Origin: Betaproteobacteria bacterium
GTDB taxonomy: Bacteria; Pseudomonadota; Gammaproteobacteria; Burkholderiales; SG8-39
Assembly (NCBI GenBank): GCA_016195915.1
Contig: JACPYS010000041.1
Coordinates: 1 to 47,381 of the forward strand
DNA: 47,381 bases
Direction: 5' to 3'
Shown here: positions 26,820 to 35,228 of the stretch, piece by piece
Layout of the letters: the number at the start of each line of letters is the position of its first letter
Numbering within the stretch: position 1 is the first letter of the stretch
The notes under the pieces: model-generated
What the model was told of the DNA's origin: nothing
Seen by the model: only the letters and a program-made list of their open reading frames with translations
Database searches by the model: none
Translations under genes and position numbers: made by a program

Positions 26820-27368
26820 ATGCACGTCGAAGAAACGCGCGTCGATCGCCTGCGCTGGTACCTGCGTCCGTTGTTCTGGCTGCAGCGCCGGCGCTACGGC
26901 GCCGCGCTGGTTCCTGCGACCGTCTGGGCGCGCGTTCCGCCGCTTTACTTCGCGCTGGCCGGATTCTATGCGGCGCTCGACAGGAAGCGCTCGCCGCTCG
27001 ATCCGGCGCTGCGCTCGCTCGTCCAGGTGCGCATTTCCCAGCTGAACCAGTGCGCTTTCTGCGTTGACCTGAATGCCGCGCTTGCGGCGCAGCGCAGCGG
27101 TTCGATGGACAAAACGCTGGCAGTGGACGCTTGGCGTGACAGCGACCTGTTCAGCCAACGGGAACAGGTCGCGCTTGAATACGCCGAGACTGTCACGCAT
27201 ACGGCGCAGCAAGTGAGCGCTGCGCTGATCGCGCGCTTGCGCGAGCACTTCGACGAGGCCGGCCTGATCGAACTCACGGCGCTGATCGCGTTTCAGAACC
27301 TGTCGAGCAAGTTCAACGCCGCGCTGGATATCCCCGCGCAGGGGTTTTGCCGCGTACCCGCGAAGTAG
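26820..27368 (+). CDS. Carboxymuconolactone decarboxylase/AhpD-like protein
   Basis: A 182-residue alpha-helical protein of the CMD/AhpD superfamily. The redox-type CxxC is in NQCAFCVDLN (Cys78 and Cys81). This favours the AhpD-like, thiol-dependent branch over true carboxymuconolactone decarboxylase, which lacks the pair. It follows the hydrolase by 9 bp and closes the hyuA operon. A peroxidase-like or protective role is a guess. Confidence 0.85.
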   Translation: MHVEETRVDRLRWYLRPLFWLQRRRYGAALVPATVWARVPPLYFALAGFYAALDRKRSPLDPALRSLVQVRISQLNQCAFCVDLNAALAAQRSGSMDKTLAVDAWRDSDLFSQREQVALEYAETVTHTAQQVSAALIARLREHFDEAGLIELTALIAFQNLSSKFNAALDIPAQGFCRVPAK

Positions 27369-27379
27369 CAGCTGTACCC

Positions 27380-27395
27380 GCCGTCACGCGACGGC
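27380..27395. terminator. Hairpin between convergent operons
   Basis: GCCGTC, a 4-nt loop and GACGGC form a perfect 6-bp stem in the 27-bp gap between two converging genes. There is no T-run on either side, so a bidirectional terminator is likely only by position. Confidence 0.4.
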
Positions 27396-29039
27396 TCAAG
27401 TTGCGGCGGCGGGCGTGTATTGCCGTTCGAGCAATGCCCTCCACCGCAACGCGGCGAGTCCTGCCGCAAGCCGCGCTGCGTCCGTCGTGTCGCAAACGAT
27501 GGCGGCCGCCTGTTCCTCCGTATCGAGGGGATCCCGCGCGGCGATCTGTTTCTCCAGCACCTCGAGCGTCGCTTCGGAGGGGTCTGCGCCGCTGCGCGCG
27601 CGCGCAACGATGCGCTCCTCGAGCACTTCCGCCGGAGCCTCGCAGGCGAGGATCAGAAACTGCCCTCCCTGCGCGCGAGCGAGGTCGCGAAAAATCCGAC
27701 GCTCGGTCCGGCGCGAAAACGTTGCATCCACGATCACCGGGAATCCCGCGGGCAGCATCGTGCGCGCGAGATCTGCCATCCGGGCATAGGTCGCTTGCGT
27801 GGACTGCGGCGCGTAGAGGCCGGCGTTTGGAGCGGAAGCTGTGCGTGCGGCGGCCCCGAGCCCGTGCAGGCGCTTACGCTCGATGTCGGAGCGCAGGCGC
27901 ACCGCGCCGATCGACTCCAGCGCGAGTTGCGAGGCACTGGTCTTGCCTGAGCCCGACAAGCCGCAGGTGAGAATGAGCGCAGGCGCCGCCCCTCGGGCGA
28001 GCATTGCGGCCAGGCGCAGGTACTCGTCGAAAGCCTCGAGCGATTGCCGTGAGACTTCGGCAGAATGGTCCGGCTGCCGGGCGCGGATCAGTGCGATCTT
28101 GGCGCGCACCATCGCACGGTAGACCAGGTAGAACCTCAACACCGCGATGCCCGCATAGTCCCCGGTCGCCTCGAGGTAACGGTTGAGAAACCGGAACGCG
28201 AAAGCGCGCTCGCGATGGTCCACCAGATCCATCACCATGAACGCGACTTCGCTCATCACGTCGATCCAGCGGAAAGCGTCATTGAACTCGATGCAGTCGA
28301 AAGGCACCGGGTCGCCGTCGACCAGTGCCACGTTGCCCAGGTGCAGGTCGCTATGGCATTCGCGCACGCAACCCTCTGCGCGGCGCGAAGCGAAGTCCGG
28401 TTGCGCGCGCGCGAACTCGCTTTCGGTCCATCGCCGCAGTTCCGCAAGCGGCGCACGCGCCTCCGGCCGGGGAACAAGGCGCTCGATGTGCGCGAAATTG
28501 TCGCGTGCCGCCGCTTGCACGGTCGCGGGGTCGCCGAAGGGGCCCTCCGGCGGCGCGACCGCGATGCTGCCGTGAAAGGCCGCGACCGTGGCGGCGAGGC
28601 CGTCGATGCACGCCGCATCGAGTTCATGCCGCCGCAGCACGCAATCGAGCGTGTCCTGCGGGGCGAACTGCCGCATCCGCACGGCGTACTCGATCGCGGG
28701 ACCGGGTGCGGCCAGGACGGGGTTCTCGGGCGTACCCGAAATGGCGACGACGTTCAGATACAGCCCGGGTGCCGTGCGTCCATTGAGCCGCAACTCGTCG
28801 TCGCAAAACCGCCGCCGCGCTGCGAGGGTGCTGAAATCGAGAAAACCGAGGTTGACGGGTTTCTTGATCTTGTAGGCATACTTGCCCGTCAGGATGACGC
28901 TGGAAATGTGCGTCTCCACGACATCGATGCGCGAGACGGCGTGCGGAAAGCAACCCGGCGCGCGCAGGGCCGCTACCAGGGTGGCGTGGTCCTGGAGCGA
29001 GCGAACCGCCGCTGCCGGAGAGCGCGATGCAGTCGACAT
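27396..29039 (-). CDS. APH-like/AAA two-domain kinase protein
   Basis: A 547-residue fusion. Residues 1-345 are an aminoglycoside-phosphotransferase-like kinase fold with the catalytic loop HSDLHLGN at 229-236 and [11 protein letters not shown] after it. Residues 352-547 are a P-loop domain with Walker A GLSGSGKT at 360-367, like gluconate-kinase-type AAA_33 proteins. The same domain pair occurs in the mycobacterial protein Rv2004c of the DosR regulon (recalled knowledge). Substrate is unknown. ATG 29039 lies 34 bp from an FNR-type box. It converges on the hyuA operon. Confidence 0.85.
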   Translation of the reverse strand: MSTASRSPAAAVRSLQDHATLVAALRAPGCFPHAVSRIDVVETHISSVILTGKYAYKIKKPVNLGFLDFSTLAARRRFCDDELRLNGRTAPGLYLNVVAISGTPENPVLAAPGPAIEYAVRMRQFAPQDTLDCVLRRHELDAACIDGLAATVAAFHGSIAVAPPEGPFGDPATVQAAARDNFAHIERLVPRPEARAPLAELRRWTESEFARAQPDFASRRAEGCVRECHSDLHLGNVALVDGDPVPFDCIEFNDAFRWIDVMSEVAFMVMDLVDHRERAFAFRFLNRYLEATGDYAGIAVLRFYLVYRAMVRAKIALIRARQPDHSAEVSRQSLEAFDEYLRLAAMLARGAAPALILTCGLSGSGKTSASQLALESIGAVRLRSDIERKRLHGLGAAARTASAPNAGLYAPQSTQATYARMADLARTMLPAGFPVIVDATFSRRTERRIFRDLARAQGGQFLILACEAPAEVLEERIVARARSGADPSEATLEVLEKQIAARDPLDTEEQAAAIVCDTTDAARLAAGLAALRWRALLERQYTPAAAT

Positions 29040-29073
29040 GGGTCAACGAATACGACTCCAGCACCGCGGAGTA

Positions 29074-29087
29074 TTGATGAAGATCAA
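29074..29087. promoter_or_regulatory. FNR-type box 1 (perfect TTGAT-N4-ATCAA)
   Basis: TTGATGAAGATCAA matches the FNR/ANR/DNR consensus at all ten defined positions. Its centre (29080.5) lies 41.5 bp before 29122, and TACCTT at 29109-29114 is a fitting -10 for the truncated groEL. The site is symmetric and could also act on the divergent kinase gene. Confidence 0.75.
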
Positions 29088-29138
29088 ATGCCCCGGATTT
29101 CGCAGGCCTACCTTGGACCCGAGCGCACAGGTGATCCC

Positions 29139-29956
29139 ATGACTGCAAAACAAGTCCTGTTTCATGCGGAGGCCCACGCCAAAATCCTGTCCGGCGTGCA
29201 GATTCTCGCCAATGCGGTCCGGGTAACCCTCGGCCCGAGGGCGAGGACCGTCATCCTCGAGCGTCCTTTCGGCGCGCCCACGGTGATCAATTCGGGGGTC
29301 ATCGTCGCCGAGTCGATCGAACTCGAGGATGTGTGCGAGAACATGGGCGCGCAGATGGTGCGCGAGGTCGCATCGAAGACCTCCGAGCTTGCGGGCGACG
29401 GCACCACCACGGCGATCGTGCTGGCGCAGGCGATCGTGCTCGAGGGAATGAAATACGTGGCGGCGGGCCTGAACCCGATGGATCTCAAGCGCGGCATCGA
29501 TCAGGCGGTCGACGCGGTCGTCGCGAGGCTCAAGGAACTCGCGAAGCCCTGCTCGACGCGAATGGAGATGGCACACGTGGGAAGCATTTCGGCGAACTCC
29601 GACGCCGTGATCGGCGAGCTGATCGCCCAGGCGATGGAGCGTGCGGGAACCGAGGGGGCGATCACGGTCGAGGACGGCACTGGACTTGCAAGCGAGCTCG
29701 AGGTGCTCGAAGGCATGCAGTTCGAGCACGGCTACGTGTCGCCGAATTTCATCAACGCGATGGAAAAGCAGCAATGCCTGCTCGAAGAGCCGCTGATCCT
29801 GATCCACGACAAGAAGGTGTCGGGCATGCGCGAGTTCCTGCCGCTGCTGGAGAAGGTGGCGAGCGTCGGCAAGCCACTGTTTGCCTGGTCGCCGATCTTC
29901 CTTCGCGGCCGGCATCGGCCCCGGGGGAAGGCGGCCCGATGGACGAAATGTCGTGA
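29139..29956 (+). pseudogene. groEL: groEL with internal deletion and frameshift
   Basis: Codons 1-247 read as a good chaperonin from [17 protein letters not shown] through [13 protein letters not shown], the ATP-site AGDGTTT (residues 85-91) and [11 protein letters not shown] to SVGKPL at 29879. The reading then breaks. In another frame the DNA continues with [12 protein letters not shown] and ends GGPMDEMS at 29956, recognisable as a GroEL C-terminal tail. About 270 residues (rest of the apical domain, second intermediate and equatorial parts, including the second catalytic Asp) are missing. As it stands the first frame runs on to 30056 into the phasin gene. It cannot form a normal ring. 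The upstream FNR box and ribosome-binding site are intact. Confidence 0.85.
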
Positions 29957-30024
29957 GACGCGCTGCAATCGCCGTCGCGCCACATGCATCGCAGAACATC
30001 CTCAAACCACAGGCGGAGGGTCAT

Positions 30025-30636
30025 ATGAGCCATACAGCGAAGCATCCCACGGGTAGCGAAAATCCGGCGGCGGAGGGCAAGGATCCTGTCGATGCGCCCG
30101 CGATGATCAACTTTGACGTTGCACCCGCGCAGATCATGGAAATGTGCAGGCGTAACGTCGAGCTGGCGATTCAGGTCGGCGCGATGGTATTCGAGGGGAT
30201 CGAGAAGACCCGCGGCATCCAGCTCAGCGCGGCGCGCAACGCGCAGGCGAAGGCGACCGAGATGGTCCAGGCGCTCGGACAGGCTGCCTCGCCTGCGGAT
30301 CTTTTGGCGAGCGAGCAGCAGGCATTGATGGAAAACATGCAACAGGCGATGGCGTGCTGGGCTGAACTCCTCGGCGTGGTGACGCAGACCAACGCTTCGA
30401 TCCAGCGGATTCTGGGCGGCGAAGCGACGGCGGCGACAACGAACGCCGCCGGCGCGCTGAACAAGGCGCTTGCTGCGCTGCAGACCGGCGCGCGCGCCGA
30501 GCCGGAGTGGATGAGTGCAATCACGGCCGCGAATGCGGCCTCGCAGCAGATGTGGCAGAACACGGGAAAGATGCTCGAATCGTTCAACTGGCGCATGCCG
30601 GGCTCGCAGGGGGGCGCTGGAGAGCGCAAGGTCTAA
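30025..30636 (+). CDS. Phasin-family protein
   Basis: A 203-residue, almost wholly helical protein of the phasin family that coats polyhydroxyalkanoate granules. [18 protein letters not shown] and [18 protein letters not shown] are typical amphipathic helices, and the product has no signal peptide. GGAGGG lies 4-5 nt before ATG 30025. It sits directly after the broken groEL and may share its promoter. The C-terminus is Gly-rich and basic. Confidence 0.78.
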   Translation: MSHTAKHPTGSENPAAEGKDPVDAPAMINFDVAPAQIMEMCRRNVELAIQVGAMVFEGIEKTRGIQLSAARNAQAKATEMVQALGQAASPADLLASEQQALMENMQQAMACWAELLGVVTQTNASIQRILGGEATAATTNAAGALNKALAALQTGARAEPEWMSAITAANAASQQMWQNTGKMLESFNWRMPGSQGGAGERKV

Positions 30637-30637
30637 G

Positions 30638-31651
30638 CTAGAGCTGCTCGCCGCGCGCGCGTTCCAGTTCGGCACGAAGTTCTGCCTCGCGCCCGGCGTA
30701 GCGCGGGGAAAAGTGGAACGGCACGACATGTTTCGCGCGAGCGGCCCGGGCCATCCGGCCCGCCTGTTCGGCAGTAAGGTGGAGCTTGCGCGACGCGTGA
30801 TCGCCATCCTCGGCGAGGAAGACGGACTCGATGAACAGCAGGTCGGCGTCGGCTGCGAGCCGCGCGACGCGCGCCTGGTTCTCGGCGTGGTACACGACGT
30901 CGGTCACGTAACAGAGCTTTTCGCCTCGCACGAGTTGCAGCGCGCGCGCCTTCAGCTCGCCGAGCGGCAGCTGCCGCTCGTGCGAACCTTCGCGGTCGTC
31001 CCACCACGCGCGAATCGGGGTGTCGTCGGGCAGATTTTCCGTGACGGCGCGCTTGAGTCCCTTCAGCCACGGCCCGGTCGGCAGGCCGATTTCCGCGAGC
31101 CGATTCTTCCAGACATTGACGTGGGCCTTTTCCTCGAACGAAAAAGCGAGGCATGCGATGCCGTGATCGAGCACCGCCGTGCGCACGCGGAAAGCAGGTT
31201 CGTCGAGCAGCACGCCGTCGGGGTTATGCCGATCGGCGAGCGCCTCGCGCCGGAAACGCTCGTGGGAACGGAAACGTGCCGCGCGCAGTAGCCCGTCGGG
31301 CGCAACCTCGTGAGCCAGAAAGCTGAAGTCCGCAGGGTAATTCTCGACCAGGTTCCAAGTGTAGGCAGCCAGCTTGTGCTCGACCCGGTCGAGGAAGCCG
31401 GGCGGCCCGTAGAGCCGCAGCGCAGCGCCGCGGCCGAGGCAGACCCGCAGCAGCCGGTCGAATCCGGAAAAATGATCCATGTGAGCGTGCGTCACGAAGA
31501 TATCGGTGAGCCGCAGGATCTTCTTCGGTGGCAGTGCGCCAAGCTCGCCCAGGTCGATCAACATCGCCCGCTTTTCGAACTGGAAGTCGAGATACAGCGC
31601 CGGGTCGCCGAAACAGCCGTTGACGAGCTCCGGCGTCACGATTCTGCGCAC
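30638..31651 (-). CDS. RNase Z-like metallo-beta-lactamase-fold hydrolase
   Basis: A 337-residue MBL-fold protein. The zinc motif HAHMDH is at residues 55-60 in VTHAHMDHFSGFD, and later ligands are in CYVTDVVYH and near KHVVPFHFSPRY. The fold and final FHFSPRY-like motif are those of the RNase Z/ElaC group. It starts 5 bp after rtcB, so it is the third gene of the archease-rtcB-MBL operon. That setting suggests RNA 3'-end processing paired with ligation, although tRNA maturation is normally done by a housekeeping RNase Z elsewhere. Confidence 0.87.
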   Translation of the reverse strand: MRRIVTPELVNGCFGDPALYLDFQFEKRAMLIDLGELGALPPKKILRLTDIFVTHAHMDHFSGFDRLLRVCLGRGAALRLYGPPGFLDRVEHKLAAYTWNLVENYPADFSFLAHEVAPDGLLRAARFRSHERFRREALADRHNPDGVLLDEPAFRVRTAVLDHGIACLAFSFEEKAHVNVWKNRLAEIGLPTGPWLKGLKRAVTENLPDDTPIRAWWDDREGSHERQLPLGELKARALQLVRGEKLCYVTDVVYHAENQARVARLAADADLLFIESVFLAEDGDHASRKLHLTAEQAGRMARAARAKHVVPFHFSPRYAGREAELRAELERARGEQL

Positions 31652-31656
31652 CGGCG

Positions 31657-33102
31657 CTACCCCTTGATGCAGACCAGCGGCTCCACGCGCGCGACCTTGC
31701 GCGCGAGGCCGGCTGCGTCGGCGGCGTCGACCACGGCGGAAACGTCCTTGTAGGCTTCGGGGGCTTCCTCCGCGATGCCTCGCATCGACGGACTCCTGAT
31801 GAGGATGCCGCGCGCGGCGAGTTCGTCGACCACCTGCCGGCCCTGCCAGGTTTTGAGCGCCTGGTGGCGGCTCATCGCGCGGCCGGCGCCATGGCAGGCC
31901 GAGCTGAACGCCAAACCCTCCGATTCCTTCGTCCCCGCGAGCACATAGGAGCCGGTGCCCATCGAGCCGCCGATCAGCACCGGTTGACCCGTCTCGCGAA
32001 ACACAAGGGGGATATCCGGATGCCCGGGGCCGAAGGCGCGCGTCGCGCCCTTGCGGTGGACGTAGAGCTTGCGGGTGGCACCGTTGCCGTCGACGCGATG
32101 CTCTTCCAGCTTGCAGGTGTTGTGCGAGACGTCGTAGAGCAGCGGCATTTCAGCCTGCGGCAGGATGTCATGGAACACCCCGCGCAAGAGGTGCGTGAGG
32201 ATCTGCCGGTTGGCGAGCGCGCAGTTGATCGCCGCGCGCATCGCGCCGAGGTAATCCTGGCCGACCTCCGAGTCGATGGGTGCGCAGGCGAGCTCGCGAT
32301 CGGGAAGCGCGATGCCGTGCGCTCCCGCGGTGACCGCCATCTTCTTAAGGAACTCGGTGCCGATCTGGTGGCCGAGGCCGCGCGAGCCGCAGTGGATCAT
32401 CACCACGATATCGCCGAGCTGAAGCCCGAAGGCCGCCGCGATCTTCGCATCGAAGACCTGCGTCACTTCCTGCACTTCGAGGTAATGGTTGCCACTGCCG
32501 AGCGTGCCCATCTCGTCGCGCTGGCGTTTCTTCGCCTGCGGCGAAACCTTGCCGGGTCTGGCGTGCTTCATCTGGCCATCCTCCTCGGTCCGCTCGAGGT
32601 CGGCCTCCAAGCCCCAGCCGCGCTGGACTGCCCATTTCGCGCCGCCGGCGAGCATCGCGTCCATCTCGCGCTCGCCGAGATGAATCTGGCCCGTGCTGCC
32701 GACCCCCGCGGGGACGCGGTGATAGAGCATTCCGGCGAGTTCCTTCTGAACCTTGACGATGTCTGCGCGCTTCAGCCCCGTATGCAGGCAGCGCACGCCG
32801 CAGGAAATGTCGAATCCGACCCCGCCCGCTGAGATCACTCCGCCCGCGTCAGGGTCAAACGCTGCGACACCGCCGATCGGAAAACCGTAGCCCCAGTGCG
32901 CATCGGGCATGGCGTAGGAGGCCTTGACGATGCCAGGCAGCGTGGCGACGTTGACCGCCTGCTCGTAGACCTTGCGGTCCATGTCTTGGATCAGCGCTGC
33001 ATTGGCGTAGATGAGCGCCGGCACGCGCATGGCGCCGTGCTGCGGAATCTCCCACTCGTAGTCCGAGCGCCGCGTGAACAGATCGAGTTCCATGTCACAC
33101 AT
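31657..33102 (-). CDS. rtcB: RtcB RNA-splicing ligase
   Basis: A 481-residue RtcB. The GTP/Mn-dependent ligase joins 2',3'-cyclic phosphate ends to 5'-OH ends. Signatures include [31 protein letters not shown] with the metal Cys, [20 protein letters not shown] and, near the C-terminus, [12 protein letters not shown] with the guanylated His. The protein is full length. Starts at ATG 33102 (overlapping archease by 8 bp) or ATG 33093 are both possible. It is coupled to archease, its usual activator. Confidence 0.96.
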   Translation of the reverse strand: MCDMELDLFTRRSDYEWEIPQHGAMRVPALIYANAALIQDMDRKVYEQAVNVATLPGIVKASYAMPDAHWGYGFPIGGVAAFDPDAGGVISAGGVGFDISCGVRCLHTGLKRADIVKVQKELAGMLYHRVPAGVGSTGQIHLGEREMDAMLAGGAKWAVQRGWGLEADLERTEEDGQMKHARPGKVSPQAKKRQRDEMGTLGSGNHYLEVQEVTQVFDAKIAAAFGLQLGDIVVMIHCGSRGLGHQIGTEFLKKMAVTAGAHGIALPDRELACAPIDSEVGQDYLGAMRAAINCALANRQILTHLLRGVFHDILPQAEMPLLYDVSHNTCKLEEHRVDGNGATRKLYVHRKGATRAFGPGHPDIPLVFRETGQPVLIGGSMGTGSYVLAGTKESEGLAFSSACHGAGRAMSRHQALKTWQGRQVVDELAARGILIRSPSMRGIAEEAPEAYKDVSAVVDAADAAGLARKVARVEPLVCIKG

Positions 33103-33517
33103 CTACCACGGTTTGCGCGATCCAGCGCCCGGCCTCGAGCGCAACGCGAAGTGTAGTGTAGGTGGCGCCCTTCACCTCCACCGCCGGATGATGCCGCGCC
33201 GGGTCCACCGGTTCGCCCCAGGCCTCGCCCGAGAGCCGGGTGCCCTCCAATCGCAGCGCAAAGCGCGTGAACAGCATCCTGCGCGCCGACATCTCGTAGA
33301 TCAGGGCGTTCAGCCACTCGGCGAAGAGCAGCTCGTCGTCGGGCGCCTCGCATGCGATCGCGACGCGCTCGCGCTGCTCGACCGTGGCCGGATCGGTCAC
33401 CACTGCCGTCATCGCGAGCGCCGCCTGTTCGAACGCCTCGGCCTTGCTCGCGCCGTATCCCCGCACTCCGATGTCCGCCCCATGCTCGTAATGTTCCCAG
33501 CGCATTTGCCGATCCAT
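33095..33517 (-). CDS. Archease
   Basis: A 140-residue archease with the family core [19 protein letters not shown] and an Asp-rich metal site. Archease helps RtcB turn over by promoting guanylation. It is the first gene of a three-gene minus-strand operon and overlaps rtcB. A second in-frame ATG at 33505 (MRWEHYEHG) matches the start of many homologues. FNR-type box 2 lies 26 bp upstream. Confidence 0.92.
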   Translation of the reverse strand: MDRQMRWEHYEHGADIGVRGYGASKAEAFEQAALAMTAVVTDPATVEQRERVAIACEAPDDELLFAEWLNALIYEMSARRMLFTRFALRLEGTRLSGEAWGEPVDPARHHPAVEVKGATYTTLRVALEAGRWIAQTVVDV

Positions 33518-33542
33518 GTTCCGTCAAGAGACAGCGCGCCGA

Positions 33543-33556
33543 TTGACCTTGGTCAA
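33543..33556. promoter_or_regulatory. FNR-type box 2 (TTGAC-N4-GTCAA)
   Basis: TTGACCTTGGTCAA is a perfect palindrome differing from the FNR consensus by C/G at the inner positions. Its centre (33549.5) is 41.5 bp before 33591, and TATTTT (33578-33583) is a suitable -10 for the rightward small gene. It is close to the archease start on the other strand, but no -10 fits there. Confidence 0.6.
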
Positions 33557-33589
33557 ACACGCTTGTCCACACGGGGCTATTTTGCACTG

Positions 33590-33736
33590 GTGAAAGTCCG
33601 GAGAATCATCGCCGTGGTGCTGATCGTCCTCGGAGCGGGACTCATGCTTGCCGCGCCGGACACGGTCAGCGGCGCAGCGATGATGGGGGCCGGCGTTGTG
33701 CTCGAGATCGTCGGCATCGCGCTGGAAAAGCGCTGA
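33590..33736 (+). CDS. Small membrane protein, 48 residues
   Basis: A GTG-started frame encoding 48 residues with one long hydrophobic stretch (IIAVVLIVLGAGLMLAA), then a Gly/Ala-rich second segment (MMGAGVVLEIVGIALEKR). It looks like a two-segment inner-membrane miniprotein. The predicted start of transcription (33591) coincides with the GTG, so the mRNA could be leaderless or translation may begin further in. It lies 7 bp before the next membrane protein. Confidence 0.55.
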   Translation: MKVRRIIAVVLIVLGAGLMLAAPDTVSGAAMMGAGVVLEIVGIALEKR

Positions 33737-33743
33737 AGGGTCG

Positions 33744-34886
33744 ATGAACCGGACTTCGTGCAAGCCGCCCGATCGGCTGCGCCCGGCCGCCGTTCTTGCC
33801 CTTGGCATTGTGCTCGTCTGGGCGGCGCCGATGCTCGGACTGGTTGCCGCCGGACAGCCGGTGTCGGCGTATCTGAGCTTTCCACCGCGCACCGCACACG
33901 TGTCGCACGCGGCATTCTCCTGGGGTGCATTCGTGCTGCTCTGTTTGCCGCCGCTCGCCGCGATCGGGCTTTTCATCGCCGCACTCGCCAACGCACGGCC
34001 CGGGGGCGGCTCAGGAGCTGCGGTCAGACGCTTTCCGTGGTGGGGGTGGCTGGCCTTGGGCATGATCGGGGCTGCCTGGGCGCTCGCCTGGACCGAGGCT
34101 CTTGTGCCGCCCGATTGGCGGCGCCACGTGTTCACGCCGCTATGGCTCGGCTATGCGCTTGCGATGAACGCCCTGGCCTGGCGGCGCAGCGGTGAGGCGC
34201 TGCTCACGCAGCAGACCGGGTTTTTCCTCGCGCTGTTCCCGGTGAGCGCCGGATTCTGGTGGCTGTTCGAACATCTCAACCAGTTCGTGGGCAACTGGTA
34301 CTACAGCGGCATTTCGGCGAACGGCGACTGGGATTACTTCCTCCAGGCGACGCTTCCTTTCTCCACCGTGCTGCCCGCCGTGGCGAGCACGCAGGCCTGG
34401 CTGAGGACGATTCCGCGCATCGAGGCGCTCACACTGCCGCCGGTTCGAGGCTGCGCTGCCCTCGCGTGGCTGGCGCTTGGAGCCGGTACGCTCGCTCTGG
34501 CGGGGATCGGGCTATATCCGGAGACGCTGTTCGCGATGCTATGGCTCGCGCCGCTGCTCGCGCTGGCGGGGCTGCAGCAACTGCTGCTCGGCGAAACGCT
34601 GTTCGCGCCGCTTGCGCGCGGCGACTGGCGGCCACTGCTGCAACCGGCGTTCGCCGGCCTGATCTGCGGCTTTCTGTGGGAACTGTGGAACTCCGGCAGC
34701 CTCGCCCGGTGGCAATACAGCGTGCCGTACGTGCAGCGGTTTCACGTCTTCGAAATGCCGCTCCTCGGCTACGCGGGTTACCTGCCCTTCGGTGTCGAGT
34801 GCGCGCTCATCGCGGATCTGGTCGCGAGGCTCGTCGCCGGTCAGCGGTTCCAGGCGGCGCGCAACAGGTTCTCTTCCTTGTGGTAG
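33744..34886 (+). CDS. Polytopic membrane protein, FEMPLLGYxGYLPFGxE type
   Basis: A 380-residue protein with about ten hydrophobic segments. A charged and aromatic loop (WWLFEHLNQFVGNWYYSG) sits mid-protein, and the C-terminal motif FHVFEMPLLGYAGYLPFGVE is conserved in a family of uncharacterised membrane proteins I recall from anaerobes and stress islands. No catalytic signature is recognisable. ATG 33744 follows the small membrane gene by 7 bp. Function unknown. Confidence 0.8.
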   Translation: MNRTSCKPPDRLRPAAVLALGIVLVWAAPMLGLVAAGQPVSAYLSFPPRTAHVSHAAFSWGAFVLLCLPPLAAIGLFIAALANARPGGGSGAAVRRFPWWGWLALGMIGAAWALAWTEALVPPDWRRHVFTPLWLGYALAMNALAWRRSGEALLTQQTGFFLALFPVSAGFWWLFEHLNQFVGNWYYSGISANGDWDYFLQATLPFSTVLPAVASTQAWLRTIPRIEALTLPPVRGCAALAWLALGAGTLALAGIGLYPETLFAMLWLAPLLALAGLQQLLLGETLFAPLARGDWRPLLQPAFAGLICGFLWELWNSGSLARWQYSVPYVQRFHVFEMPLLGYAGYLPFGVECALIADLVARLVAGQRFQAARNRFSSLW

Positions 34887-35147
34887 TGGAACTCCAACTA
34901 GCTGTCCTGTTCAAACCCCTGCATCAGCTGCTCCCTGCGGAGCATGCGGAAATTTCCGCGTTCGCCTTTCATGGGCTACCCCTTGCGCGTATCGAGCGCC
35001 TCGCAATGCGGCATGTCTCGTACGGCGCCTTGCATTGGTGTTTTCATGGCTCGAGTTTCGATTGAATCCGGTTCTGGTGTGACCGCCTGCATCCGTCAGA
35101 TTGGAAACCTTCCGCATATCATCCTTTCCCAACCTCGCAGGGGTCCT
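34887..35147. other. Gene-poor gap upstream of the P-type ATPase
   Basis: No convincing gene is visible on either strand in this part of a 342-bp gap. The GC content drops toward the FNR-type box that closes it. In the minus strand at about 34865-34940 there is a broken frame reading FHYHKEENLL after a stop, loosely like a hemerythrin-type motif, but it is too short and interrupted to call. Confidence 0.5.
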
Positions 35148-35161
35148 TTGACCCTGATCAA
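35148..35161. promoter_or_regulatory. FNR-type box 3 (TTGAC-N4-ATCAA)
   Basis: TTGACCCTGATCAA has one half-site perfect (ATCAA) and one differing at a single base. Its centre (35154.5) lies 41.5 bp before 35196, and CTAAAT at 35184-35189 is a good -10. The implied transcript leads into the ATPase gene at 35229. Confidence 0.7.
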
Positions 35162-35228
35162 ATGTCGCAGCCGCCGGTCGGCTCTAAATGTTCGCTGGGA
35201 CAGCCGCCTAGCTGCGGCGCGAGCCGCC

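Noticed and set aside
33505-33556. FNR-type box 2 as an activator site for the archease operon
   Set aside because: The class II start would fall inside the archease gene and no -10 is visible; the rightward side fits better.
34865-34940. Hemerythrin-like FHYHKEENLL on the minus strand
   Set aside because: Only about 15 residues, preceded by a stop and overlapping the 3' end of a real gene; too little to call a remnant.
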